Assembly: GCF_009604385.1 (NCBI RefSeq)
Contig: NZ_WEGJ01000007.1
Span: 1-64,000 of the forward strand
Length of the DNA stretch: 64,000 nt
Direction: 5' to 3'
Source of the DNA: Streptomyces smaragdinus
GTDB lineage: Bacteria; Actinomycetota; Actinomycetes; Streptomycetales; Streptomycetaceae
This document shows positions 28,776 through 36,267 of this stretch, one piece after another. Every line of letters starts with the position of its first letter. Within the stretch, counting starts at the first letter, position 1. The position numbers were made by a program, and so were the translations under genes. The notes under the pieces are model-generated. The model made no database searches. It had not been told where the DNA came from and saw nothing but the letters and a program-made list of their open reading frames with translations.

Positions 28776-30149
28776 TCAGTCGACCTCCGGGGACCGCGTA
28801 CGGGATACGACCACCGGGGCCAGGATCGCGTCCTGCATGCCATGGATGATCTTCTTGTCGGCAGGGCAGATCGTGGCCAGCACGCCACCGAGGTCGGCCC
28901 GCCCCTCGGTCACGAAGTAGTACGGGCACAGCCGCACCCGCCCCGTCATCTCCTTGATCCTCCGGTCCGGTTCGCTGTAGTACGACTGCTCGACCGTCCG
29001 GCCCTTGTGGAACACCTGGAGGATCCGCGGGCTGGTGCCGAAGCCGGCCAGGCCCTGCTCGATGCTCGCCGCCCAGTCCTGCTGGGACACGTCCGAGCCG
29101 ACCACCACACTGCGGCTCCCCCACGCGTCCTCGTGGAAGCCGCTGATCTTGATCACCAGCTCCCGGTCCCGCTGGCTGAACGCGGCCACGTCCGCCCAGC
29201 TCTGCGCCTCCAGCCGGGGAAGCGAACCGTGATGCGGCAGTGGAGCCGGGTCGATGATCCAGGTGTACGGAATGGCCTGCTGCAGCAGGCGCATGTTCCG
29301 GCTGCCCAGCTCGCGGAGCCAGAACTCGCGCAGCGGCCGCATCCAGAACAGCGCGAGCCAGGCCTTCTCCTCCAGATACGGCTTGAGCGGCGGGGTGATG
29401 ACCAGGTCGCCCGCGGCCTCCGCCTTCATCAGGCCGTCGGCCGGCGGGATGTTGGGCAGGTCGAACAGCTCGAAGAACCGGTAGACGGGACGGCGCCCGC
29501 CGTCCGCCCGTGCGTCTTCGACGGAAAAGCTCTCCGCCTGCCGGACGCGGCCGCCGTCCGACCCCGTCTCCTCGGTGATCCGCCGGGTGAGCCAGTCCAT
29601 CTCGGGCCGGTAGTCCCCGGACTCCTCCGACACCAGAACGTCGGCGGACCCGGCGATGCCGTGGAAGCCGGACAGCATCCCGGTGGCGCCGCCCAGGACA
29701 TGACAGCCGAGTGCGGCGTACGTCTCGTTGAGCCAGCCGGTCAGGCCGATGCCACCGGGAACGCTGTCGATCTCGGTGAGCGTGAAACCGTCCTCGGTGA
29801 GGATCAGGTCCGGCCTGATGACCCGCGGCAGAACGTTCGCCAAGGAGCCGCTCCTGGCGTGCTCGACCAGGTCACGGGGCTTCCCGGCGTCGAGGTAGTC
29901 GGCGATCCAGCCGGGCTCCCGGCCCGCGGCGCTGTCCAGGTAGAGCTTGTTGGCGGCGCGCAGAAACCGCAGAAGGGTACCGCCGAAGCCCTGCAGGCGT
30001 TTGCCGAGCTTCGCGTCCACGGCAAACGCCTCGGGTGAGATCCGCCATTCCTTGTCGGCGAACAGCCCCTCGGCGGGCAGCGAGCGGCGTACAAAGTCGA
30101 CCCGCTGCTCCTGTTCGCTCCGGGTCTGCTCCTCCGCCCACAGACTCAT
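28776..30149 (-). CDS. ATP-grasp-like ligase, 457 aa
   Basis: Segments LTEIDSVPGGIGLTGWL and ELVIKISGFHEDAWGSRSVVVGSD…WAASIEQGL resemble the nucleotide-binding and Lys/Gly-rich parts of ATP-grasp proteins, probably in the circularly permuted glutathionylspermidine-synthase-like arrangement. Such enzymes activate a carboxylate as acyl phosphate and join it to an amine. I am confident of the fold class only at a moderate level. The ATG overlaps the stop of the tandem diiron gene (ATGA), so the two proteins are made together and probably act in sequence on one substrate. Confidence 0.6.
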   Translation of the reverse strand: MSLWAEEQTRSEQEQRVDFVRRSLPAEGLFADKEWRISPEAFAVDAKLGKRLQGFGGTLLRFLRAANKLYLDSAAGREPGWIADYLDAGKPRDLVEHARSGSLANVLPRVIRPDLILTEDGFTLTEIDSVPGGIGLTGWLNETYAALGCHVLGGATGMLSGFHGIAGSADVLVSEESGDYRPEMDWLTRRITEETGSDGGRVRQAESFSVEDARADGGRRPVYRFFELFDLPNIPPADGLMKAEAAGDLVITPPLKPYLEEKAWLALFWMRPLREFWLRELGSRNMRLLQQAIPYTWIIDPAPLPHHGSLPRLEAQSWADVAAFSQRDRELVIKISGFHEDAWGSRSVVVGSDVSQQDWAASIEQGLAGFGTSPRILQVFHKGRTVEQSYYSEPDRRIKEMTGRVRLCPYYFVTEGRADLGGVLATICPADKKIIHGMQDAILAPVVVSRTRSPEVD

Positions 30150-32317
30150 GACCGGGTCCCGGTGGCGCCGGCGCCCTGGTCGGCGAGCATGCCGTTGACG
30201 TAGAACGGCGGGGTGGCCGAGTAGAAGCCGGTCCGGATCCGCTGCCAGGTCTCCGCCTGCATGTCCGCGCCGAACGAACGGGCCACGGACGACATGTAGG
30301 TGCCGATGGCGTCGATGGCCCAGGCGGAGTGGCCGCTGGCCACGTTGTCGATGGTGTTGTGGATGTCGTAGAAGAGCGTGTTGAAGCCGTGGGTCTTCAG
30401 CCCGAGCTGGGTCTGGCGCAGACTGCCGCCGACGCCGAACAGCTCCTCCGCGAGGTTCAGGCCCAGCGTCTCCGGCAGGAAGGTCCGCGGGAACCGGCTG
30501 ATCGTCAGCCAGTAGACCGGAACCTCGAAGGACGCGTCACGGAAGCCGCGCCACTGGGCGAACTCCCGGGTGGCGACGTGCGGCAGCCTGATGCCCATGT
30601 CCTCGAGGAGTTCGCGGTACAGGACCGTGTGGTTGATGGGCAGGTCGCCGTTGCCGAGCTCGTCCCAGTAGATCTGGAACAGCAGCCGGCCGACGTCGGA
30701 GGAGGCGTGCTCGTAGTCCGTGAAGCCCTGCAGCCAGGCGCCGTCGATCAGGGCACGCAGACCACCCTGCACGATCAGGTCGATGAGTTCCTCGCGCGGC
30801 GGCACCAGATAGGTGCCGGTGACGTCGAACTGCTTGGCCTGCCGCTCGTGCTGGTCGTGGATCCACAGGTTGAGGGCCTCCGGGTCCCACTGCGCGGGCG
30901 GCACGTGCTCGGCGTCGGGCAGCTGCCAGCCGGAGCGCGCCAGCCACTGCCGTACGTACGCCAGCGACCAGCGGCGCAGGCCCGGGGTGTCCCGGCGGCG
31001 GGTCAGCAGGTGGAACGCCTCGCGGATGTCGGCCGGTTCGCCGTCGCCGGAGCCGGACGGCCGTGCCTGCGCCGGCCGGGCGCCGCGGTGGGCGTGCCCG
31101 GACACGGAGCGGGTCCGGGGGCCCTCGCCCTTGGCCTCGGTGGGGTCGGCGGCGGGCAGGGAGGCGATCCAGCGCCGGATGACCGCCAGGTCCTCGGGGG
31201 TGAAGATGCGGAACATGGGGCCGCGTTCGCCGACCAGCCGGTTCACCAGGGGGCTGCGGTCCGGGTCGCCGGGCCTGATCAGCCGGGAGTCGGCGAGCGC
31301 CCGCAGCAGCGCGGTGAAGTCGCCGTCCGCCGCCAGCTCGAACCACTTGTTGAGCGGCTTGCCCTCGAGCTCGAAGCGCTGGTGGTAGACCGCGCCCTCG
31401 CGGGCCTTGAAGCGCAGCAGTTCGGCCATCTCGTGCGCCGGGTCGAGGACGGTGGTGACGTCCGCGAGGATGTCCTCGCTCCAGTCCCGCAGGTTGCGCA
31501 GCATCCAGTGGAAACCGGCCACCACCCGGTCGCGGTCGCCGGCGTTCTCGGTGAGGTGCAGCGCGACGAGGCCACGCGAACCGGACAGCGCCTCGTCCGC
31601 GCCGTCCGCGTGGAGGGAGTCCCAGTCGAATCCGTCCGTGAGCAGCGGACGGACCGCGGCGATCGCGGGCATCAGACCGGCCGCGCGCAGGCACAGGTCG
31701 GCGGCCATCAGCTCGGGGAGGTGGTCGTCGGGCCGCCGGCTCATGGCCAGCACCCGCGCCGGCATCCGGAAGACCCGGTCGCTCAGCTGCCGGTCCAGCG
31801 CCAGCCGTGAGGTCGGGATCGCCAGCTCGGAGAGGTTCTCCCGGCGCAGCAGGTTCAGATAGGCGTGGCCGCGCGAGGCCTCCACGCGCCCGACGCCGAC
31901 GTCCGTGGCGAACAGCGACAGCAGCCGCATGCCGATCTCGGTGTCGACGTTGGCCGGGCTGCAGGCCCACTGCAGCCAGGCGCCGGACACCAGGGCGAAG
32001 GGGGCACAGTCCAGCAGGACGCGGCGGACCACGGCGTCGCGGTCGGCGGTCCCCGCGACCTTGTCGAACAGCGTCCGGAACCGGGCGGTCTCGTCGGCGG
32101 CCCAGGAGGCGGCCTCCTGCTCCAGCCGCTGGAGGAGGTCGGTGTCGTCCGCGCCGGCCGCGGATTCCGTGATGGGCGGCGTGCCGATGTCCAGCGGCAG
32201 CCTGGAATGGTCTGCTTCCGGGTCCAGAAGTTCGGTGAACAGCCACCGGTATTCCGACTCGTCCGTCGTATTTCCGCTTTCTGACAGCAGTGCGGAGTGC
32301 GCGCTCTCGGCCGACAT
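30146..32317 (-). CDS. Tandem heme-oxygenase-like diiron oxidase (HDO), 723 aa
   Basis: The C-terminal half (~430-700) is an iron-containing redox enzyme of the HDO superfamily: QIYWDELGNGDLPINHTVLY, LPETLGLNLAEELFG and DIHNTIDNVASGHSAWAID supply the Glu/His/Asp ligands expected for a diiron site. The N-terminal half repeats the fold: SGAWLQWACSP parallels DGAWLQGFTDY, GHAYLNLL parallels NHTVLY, and LHLTENAGDRDRVVAGFHWML parallels the last ligand helix, but several ligand positions are changed. HDO enzymes do unusual oxidations of amino acids and fatty acids (for example SznF, UndA). GGAG precedes the ATG. It heads a five-gene overlapping operon. Confidence 0.78.
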   Translation of the reverse strand: MSAESAHSALLSESGNTTDESEYRWLFTELLDPEADHSRLPLDIGTPPITESAAGADDTDLLQRLEQEAASWAADETARFRTLFDKVAGTADRDAVVRRVLLDCAPFALVSGAWLQWACSPANVDTEIGMRLLSLFATDVGVGRVEASRGHAYLNLLRRENLSELAIPTSRLALDRQLSDRVFRMPARVLAMSRRPDDHLPELMAADLCLRAAGLMPAIAAVRPLLTDGFDWDSLHADGADEALSGSRGLVALHLTENAGDRDRVVAGFHWMLRNLRDWSEDILADVTTVLDPAHEMAELLRFKAREGAVYHQRFELEGKPLNKWFELAADGDFTALLRALADSRLIRPGDPDRSPLVNRLVGERGPMFRIFTPEDLAVIRRWIASLPAADPTEAKGEGPRTRSVSGHAHRGARPAQARPSGSGDGEPADIREAFHLLTRRRDTPGLRRWSLAYVRQWLARSGWQLPDAEHVPPAQWDPEALNLWIHDQHERQAKQFDVTGTYLVPPREELIDLIVQGGLRALIDGAWLQGFTDYEHASSDVGRLLFQIYWDELGNGDLPINHTVLYRELLEDMGIRLPHVATREFAQWRGFRDASFEVPVYWLTISRFPRTFLPETLGLNLAEELFGVGGSLRQTQLGLKTHGFNTLFYDIHNTIDNVASGHSAWAIDAIGTYMSSVARSFGADMQAETWQRIRTGFYSATPPFYVNGMLADQGAGATGTRS

Positions 32318-32425
32318 GGCTCATCTCCAACTTCCGTGTTCCTGGCCGCGGTACATCGATTTCGGTGCCTGTCGGCGACCTTAGGCGCGGCGTTCGGGAA
32401 TTCTCGCGGGTCACATGCGTGTAGG

Positions 32426-32437
32426 TGACATTGGTCA
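32426..32437. promoter_or_regulatory. Inverted repeat, candidate cluster operator (diiron operon)
   Basis: TGACA-TT-GGTCA, one mismatch from TGACA-N2-TGTCA, 109 bases upstream of the tandem diiron oxidase start and within the 150-base gap after the upstream monooxygenase gene. A further GGTCACATG lies just to its left. It suggests that the diiron operon has its own regulated promoter. Confidence 0.5.
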
Positions 32438-32467
32438 TCGGATAAGTGACGGATGACGGCGGGTATG

Positions 32468-33664
32468 TCACACCATCGTCGGCAGCGAACGGCGCCCCGC
32501 CTGGTGGGCGAACAGCACGCCGCGCTCCGGCAGGGCGGCGCTCTCGGCGAACAGCGCGTCGCGGCGCCGCTGGGCCGGGCCGTCGGGCAGGTGCAGCAGG
32601 CCCGCGGTCCGGCGGGCGGCGCGCTGCAGGGCCCTGGCGCGCGGACCGCGCAGCGCCGCGTACCGGGCGAGAGCCTCGTCGGCGTCGGCGGCCGGGGTCT
32701 CCGCCAGGCACGCCGCGAGTTCCACCGCGTCCTCGACGGCCTGGCTCGTGGCCTGGGCCAGGAAGGGCAGCATGGGGTGCGCGGCGTCGCCCAGCAGCGT
32801 CACCCGGCCGCGCGACCAGGTGTCCAGCGGATCGCGGTCGGACACCGGCCACCGCTGCCCCACCCCGGCGGCGGCGATGTCCGCGACCAGCCCCCGCCAG
32901 CCGCCGAACACCTGCGCCGCCCGGCTCTGCCCCTGCTCGCCGTCGGCCGGGTCGGGCAGCGACACGGTCGCCGCGAAGCTCAGCTGTTCGCCCGCCGCGA
33001 CCGGGTAGCAGACGAAGTGGCCGCCGGGGCCCAGCCAGATCCGCACCACCGGTTCCCGGGCCGCCGCGGGCAGCGCCGTCATCGGGAGCAGCCCGCGGTA
33101 CATTCCCGTGCCGGACGCCACCGGGGCGTCCCGGCGGAACACCGCACGTACCGCCGAGTGCAGTCCGTCGGCGCCGACCGTGACCCCCGCGCGCAGCACG
33201 GCCCCGTCCTCGAACCCGAGCAGCGCGCCGCCCTCGGTCTCCCGCACCTCGGCGAGCCGGCGGCCCAGCCGCAGGCGGTCCCGGTCGATCGCCGACACCA
33301 GCGCGGCGTGCAGGTGGGCCCGGTGGACGGTCAGGTAGGGGGCGCCGAAGAGGCGTGCGCACTCGGCGCCGAGCGGGGTCCTGGCGATCAGCCGCCCGCT
33401 GTGGCCGCGTACCTCCATCGCCCTGATCGGCACCGCGCATTCCCGCAGCGCGGGACCGAGGCCCAGCTCCAGCAGCGGCCGGACCGCGTTCGGCGACAGC
33501 TGGGTGCCCGCGCCGACCTCCGCCAGCCGGCGGGTCTTCTCGTAGAGGCGAAAGCTCCTGCCGTGCCGGGTCAGCGCGGCCGCCAGGGTCAGGCCGCCGA
33601 TACCGGCGCCGATCACCGTGATGCGCTCCGTCGACCCGTCCGCGCCCGTCGGACTCGACTGCAC
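32468..33664 (-). CDS. FAD-dependent aromatic monooxygenase, 398 aa
   Basis: Class A flavoprotein hydroxylase: GxGxxG as VIGAGIGGLTLAAAL near residue 18, the DG motif GADGLHSAVR and the GD motif LLGDAAHPMLPFLAQ. The closest type I can name is the salicylate/6-hydroxynicotinate hydroxylase group, which hydroxylates (sometimes with decarboxylation) ortho to a phenol. It is clearly paralogous to the gene at 47464-48639 (shared GTQLSPNAVRPLLELGLGPALRE-type segment and LHLPDGP end). A hydroxybenzoate unit is the probable substrate. GTG 33664 follows AGGCAGGG and is the best start; upstream frame is noise. Confidence 0.86.
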   Translation of the reverse strand: MQSSPTGADGSTERITVIGAGIGGLTLAAALTRHGRSFRLYEKTRRLAEVGAGTQLSPNAVRPLLELGLGPALRECAVPIRAMEVRGHSGRLIARTPLGAECARLFGAPYLTVHRAHLHAALVSAIDRDRLRLGRRLAEVRETEGGALLGFEDGAVLRAGVTVGADGLHSAVRAVFRRDAPVASGTGMYRGLLPMTALPAAAREPVVRIWLGPGGHFVCYPVAAGEQLSFAATVSLPDPADGEQGQSRAAQVFGGWRGLVADIAAAGVGQRWPVSDRDPLDTWSRGRVTLLGDAAHPMLPFLAQATSQAVEDAVELAACLAETPAADADEALARYAALRGPRARALQRAARRTAGLLHLPDGPAQRRRDALFAESAALPERGVLFAHQAGRRSLPTMV

Positions 33665-33786
33665 GTTGCGGCCCTGCCTTTCGTCTCGTGGCTGCTCGTC
33701 CCGTGACTGCGACCGACCGTGGCGCCGTCGTGATCGCGAGGATGGATGTGCCCGCCGGATCCGGGCAACGGCGGGGCGGTGGCGGC

Positions 33787-33798
33787 TGACAACTGTCG
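33787..33798. promoter_or_regulatory. Inverted repeat, candidate cluster operator (monooxygenase/ABC region)
   Basis: TGACA-AC-TGTCG, one mismatch from TGACA-N2-TGTCA, 123 bases upstream of the minus-strand monooxygenase start and about 120 bases upstream of the plus-strand leader ORF of the ABC genes. A CGTGACG and a GTCATC follow on the right. It could control both directions. Confidence 0.5.
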
Positions 33799-33920
33799 CG
33801 GGACGCGTGACGTCCGTCATCTCCTCCCCGTCCGCGCGCCGTCGCGGCCACACCGCGCGCGTACGGTCGCGGCAGGCCCCCGACCGGGCCCCAGCGACGT
33901 CGTACCAGGAGGTAGAGACA

Positions 33921-33947
33921 GTGCGGACAGCGGAGCAGCTGTGGTGA
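33921..33947 (+). CDS. Eight-codon leader ORF ahead of the ABC transporter genes
   Basis: GTG at 33921 follows the best Shine-Dalgarno sequence in the region (AGGAGG at about 33908-33913) and reads VRTAEQLW then TGA. The stop overlaps GTG 33944, the apparent start of the ABC ATPase, which has no good site of its own. This suggests that translation of the ATPase depends on ribosomes finishing the leader (coupling), or that the true ATPase reading frame was shifted by an indel. Too short to judge by codon use. Confidence 0.4.
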   Translation: MRTAEQLW

Positions 33948-34912
33948 CGGCGGTGGCCGTGACCGGCCTGCGCAAGTCCTACGGGGAGCGCGAGGCCGTG
34001 CGCGGCGTGGACTTCACCGTCGAACAGGGCGAGGTGTTCGCGCTCCTGGGGCCGAACGGCGCCGGCAAGACCACCACGTTGGAGATCCTCGAGGGCTTCC
34101 GTGCCCGTGACGGCGGCCACGTCGAGGTGCTGGGGCACGATCCCGGGGATCCGGCCCACGGGCGCGTGCTGCGTGAGCAGATCGGGCTGGTGCTGCAGAA
34201 CATGACGGCCGAGCCGTATCTGACGGTACGGGAGTCGGTCCTCCGGCACGCCGGCTACTACGCTCGGCCGCGCCCGGCCGACGAGGTCATCGCCCTGGTC
34301 GGCCTGGAGGAACAGGCCGGCTCCCGGGCCAAGGACCTGTCCGGCGGTCAGCAGCGGCGCCTGGACCTCGCGCTCGGCGTGGTCGGGGACCCGCGGCTGC
34401 TGTTCCTCGACGAACCCACCACCGGCTTCGACCCGGAGGCCCGGCGCGCTGCCTGGGACGTGGTGCGACGGCTGCGGGACGGCGGTACGACGATCGTGCT
34501 CACCACCCACTACATGGACGAGGCGCAGGCCCTCGCCGACTCGGTGGCCGTCATCGCCGGCGGCCGGATCGTGTCCACCGGCACCCCGGCGACCCTGGGC
34601 GGCCGGGACAGCGCCGGCAGCCGGATCTCGTTCACGCTGCCGCCCGGCACCGAGCCGGCGGACGTACCGCTGCCGCTGGACACGGTGGCTCCCGGGCGCG
34701 TCACCGCGGTGGTCACGGAGCCCACCGCCGCGCTGCACCGGCTCACCGGCTGGGCGCTGGAGCGGGGCACGCCGCTGGCGGGGCTGACCGTGGAGCGCCC
34801 GACCCTGGAGGACGTCTACCTCGACCTGACGGCCACGCGGGACGACGAGCCGGAGGCCGCCGCCCCGGTCCGGCCGCGGCGGCGTCGACGACCCGAGCGG
34901 AGCCGCGCATGA
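33944..34912 (+). CDS. ABC transporter ATP-binding protein, 322 aa
   Basis: All ABC motifs are present: Walker A GPNGAGKT, Q-loop VLQN, signature LSGGQQRR, Walker B LLFLDEPTTG and the switch His in LTTHYMD. The C-terminal ~90 residues are the drug-exporter (DrrA/CcmA-type) extension. It pairs with the next gene to form an ATP-driven exporter of the multidrug/antibiotic type, probably exporting the cluster product or leader-processed peptide. The start at GTG 33944 overlaps the leader ORF stop. Confidence 0.92.
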   Translation: MTAVAVTGLRKSYGEREAVRGVDFTVEQGEVFALLGPNGAGKTTTLEILEGFRARDGGHVEVLGHDPGDPAHGRVLREQIGLVLQNMTAEPYLTVRESVLRHAGYYARPRPADEVIALVGLEEQAGSRAKDLSGGQQRRLDLALGVVGDPRLLFLDEPTTGFDPEARRAAWDVVRRLRDGGTTIVLTTHYMDEAQALADSVAVIAGGRIVSTGTPATLGGRDSAGSRISFTLPPGTEPADVPLPLDTVAPGRVTAVVTEPTAALHRLTGWALERGTPLAGLTVERPTLEDVYLDLTATRDDEPEAAAPVRPRRRRRPERSRA

Positions 34913-35712
34913 CCGTCCTGACCCCCGTCCGGCAGCCGGACCGCGCGACGACGCGCCGCGGCCGGCCGGCGCTGCTGGTCCATCAGATCCGTTACGAGCA
35001 GCTGTCGTTCTGGCGCAATCCGCAGGCGATGGTGTTCACGTTCGTCTTCCCGGTCGTCGTCATCGTGATCTTCGGCGCCGTGTTCGGCAGCGGCGACAGC
35101 GGCTCGTTCTTCTTCGGCATGTCGGGGATGGAGTACTACACGCCGATGATCGCGGCGGTGTCGGTGCTCGGCGCCTGCTACGCCCAGCTGGCGATCGTCC
35201 TCTCGCTGCGCCGGCAGAGCGGCCAGCTCAAGCGGCTGCACGCCACGCCACTGCCCGCCTGGGTCTACTTCGCCGGTCTGCTGGCGCACTGCGTGCTGGT
35301 CAGTGTCATCGACGTGGTGCTCGTCGTCGGCGTCGGCCGGCTGTACGGCGCGCCGCTGCCGGCGCACTGGGCGGCCGTGGCGCTGACGCTGCTGCTCGGG
35401 GCGGCGAGCTTCTGCGCGCTCGGGGTCGCGGTGGCCTCCCTCGTCGGCGACGCCGAGGCGGCGCCGGCGGTGGTGCAGTTCATCCAGTTCCCGCTGGTGT
35501 TCATCTCGGGGAGCTATTTCCCCGTGCACTCCGAGGTGCTGAACCGGATAGCGGGCCTGCTGCCCGTGAAGCCGTTCAACGACGCCATGCTCGCCCCGTT
35601 CACCCGGCACGGCGGTTACGACTGGGACGCCCTCGGCGTGCTGGCGGCCTGGGGCGTGGCCGGGGCCGTCGTCGCGGTGCGGCGGTTCCGCTGGGACGCG
35701 CGGCCCGCGTAG
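34909..35712 (+). CDS. ABC-2 type permease, 267 aa
   Basis: Six hydrophobic spans of the ABC-2/DrrB family: an N-terminal RNPQAMVFTFVFPVVVIVIFGAVFG, a cluster of central spans and a final VLAAWGVAGAVVAVRRFRW. The ATG overlaps the ATPase stop (ATGA). It forms the membrane part of the exporter. The transcript probably ends at the strong hairpin 22 bases after its stop. Confidence 0.9.
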   Translation: MTVLTPVRQPDRATTRRGRPALLVHQIRYEQLSFWRNPQAMVFTFVFPVVVIVIFGAVFGSGDSGSFFFGMSGMEYYTPMIAAVSVLGACYAQLAIVLSLRRQSGQLKRLHATPLPAWVYFAGLLAHCVLVSVIDVVLVVGVGRLYGAPLPAHWAAVALTLLLGAASFCALGVAVASLVGDAEAAPAVVQFIQFPLVFISGSYFPVHSEVLNRIAGLLPVKPFNDAMLAPFTRHGGYDWDALGVLAAWGVAGAVVAVRRFRWDARPA

Positions 35713-35733
35713 ACCCCGCCGCCGCCCACAGCC

Positions 35734-35768
35734 CGGCCCCCCGGCCGCCTTCCTCGGCCGGGGGGCCG
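35734..35768 (+). terminator. Strong hairpin after the ABC permease
   Basis: A perfect 13-bp stem (CGGCCCCCCGGCC / GGCCGGGGGGCCG) around a 9-base loop, starting 22 bases after the permease stop. It has no U-tract, as is usual in Streptomyces. It lies between convergent genes. Confidence 0.75.
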
Positions 35769-35800
35769 TCGCGCGCGTCCACCGCGCCGTGAACGCGGCG

Positions 35801-35834
35801 GTGCCCACCCGCCTCTGACGAGTCGGGTGGGCAC
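35801..35834 (-). terminator. Hairpin after the precursor peptide gene
   Basis: A perfect 11-bp inverted repeat (GTGCCCACCCG / CGGGTGGGCAC, 12-base loop) starting 18 bases beyond the precursor stop in its direction of transcription. Likely terminator, and likely RNA stabiliser, of the short precursor mRNA. Confidence 0.75.
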
Positions 35835-35851
35835 GCACCTGGTTCCGCTTG

Positions 35852-36013
35852 TCAGCAGGCCGAGCAGGTGGAGCTGGACGAGGACGAGGTGCCGATCGAG
35901 CCGCTGGAGGCGCCCATCTCGGGCAGGGCGACACCCTGCGCGACCTCGAGGGTCTCGAGCTCGTCGATGTCGAACGCCTCGAAGACGTCCACGTCCTTGA
36001 TCTGGTCCATCAT
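35852..36013 (-). CDS. Thiopeptide-type precursor peptide, 53 aa
   Basis: ATG 36013 follows AAAGGA at 7 bases; a second ATG is adjacent. The leader is acidic (DVDVFEAFDIDELETLEV), as YcaO/LanB-guided leaders are, and ends VALPEMGA, a typical thiopeptide leader end before the Ser that starts the core. The core is SSGSIGTSSSSSSTCSAC: 10 Ser, 2 Thr, 2 Cys, with no charged residue. Ser1 should become the first dehydroalanine of the pyridine ring; the partner is one of Ser10-Ser13, so ring size cannot be read directly. Only two Cys, both near the end, imply mostly oxazole/Dha chemistry. From memory the end resembles the lactazole precursor (VALPENGA-SWGS). It is a stand-alone gene. Confidence 0.85.
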   Translation of the reverse strand: MMDQIKDVDVFEAFDIDELETLEVAQGVALPEMGASSGSIGTSSSSSSTCSAC

Positions 36014-36037
36014 TTCGGAATCCTTTCGGAATTCGAT

Positions 36038-36055
36038 CGCAGTCGAGTGACTGCG
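36038..36055. repeat. 7-bp inverted repeat in the precursor 5' region
   Basis: CGCAGTC-GAGT-GACTGCG, a perfect palindrome 25 bases upstream of the precursor ATG, flanked by two direct GGAATTC copies. It may be a hairpin in the untranslated leader or a protein-binding site. It is not the TGACA-N2-TGTCA motif. Confidence 0.45.
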
Positions 36056-36108
36056 GAATTCATCGTGCTGAGTCGGCGGTGTTCGGACCAGTACTCGCGG
36101 GCGGCTGC

Positions 36109-36120
36109 TGACACTTATCA
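36109..36120. promoter_or_regulatory. Inverted repeat, candidate cluster operator (precursor/oxidase region)
   Basis: TGACA-CT-TATCA, one mismatch from the consensus, 96 bases upstream of the precursor start and about 150 bases before the divergent multicopper oxidase. Its plus-strand flank CTGACACT-ATCA…CATTAC is nearly repeated on the minus strand upstream of the halogenase gene. Confidence 0.5.
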
Positions 36121-36267
36121 TCGCCGGGCATTACGGCGGTCATGATTCCTTCGGGAACCGCGAATTCGGCGGCTCCGGCCGTCATGCTCGTGGTCGCGGG
36201 TGGTCCCGGGGTCCCCCCTCCCCGGGACCAGCCGGAATCTGCCGGTGTCTCAACCCAAGGACTCCTC

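Noticed and set aside
36142..36267. Longer N-terminus for the multicopper oxidase
   Set aside because: The 42 extra residues precede the Tat motif and look non-coding; GTG 36268 has a good ribosome site and puts the twin Arg at the N-terminus.
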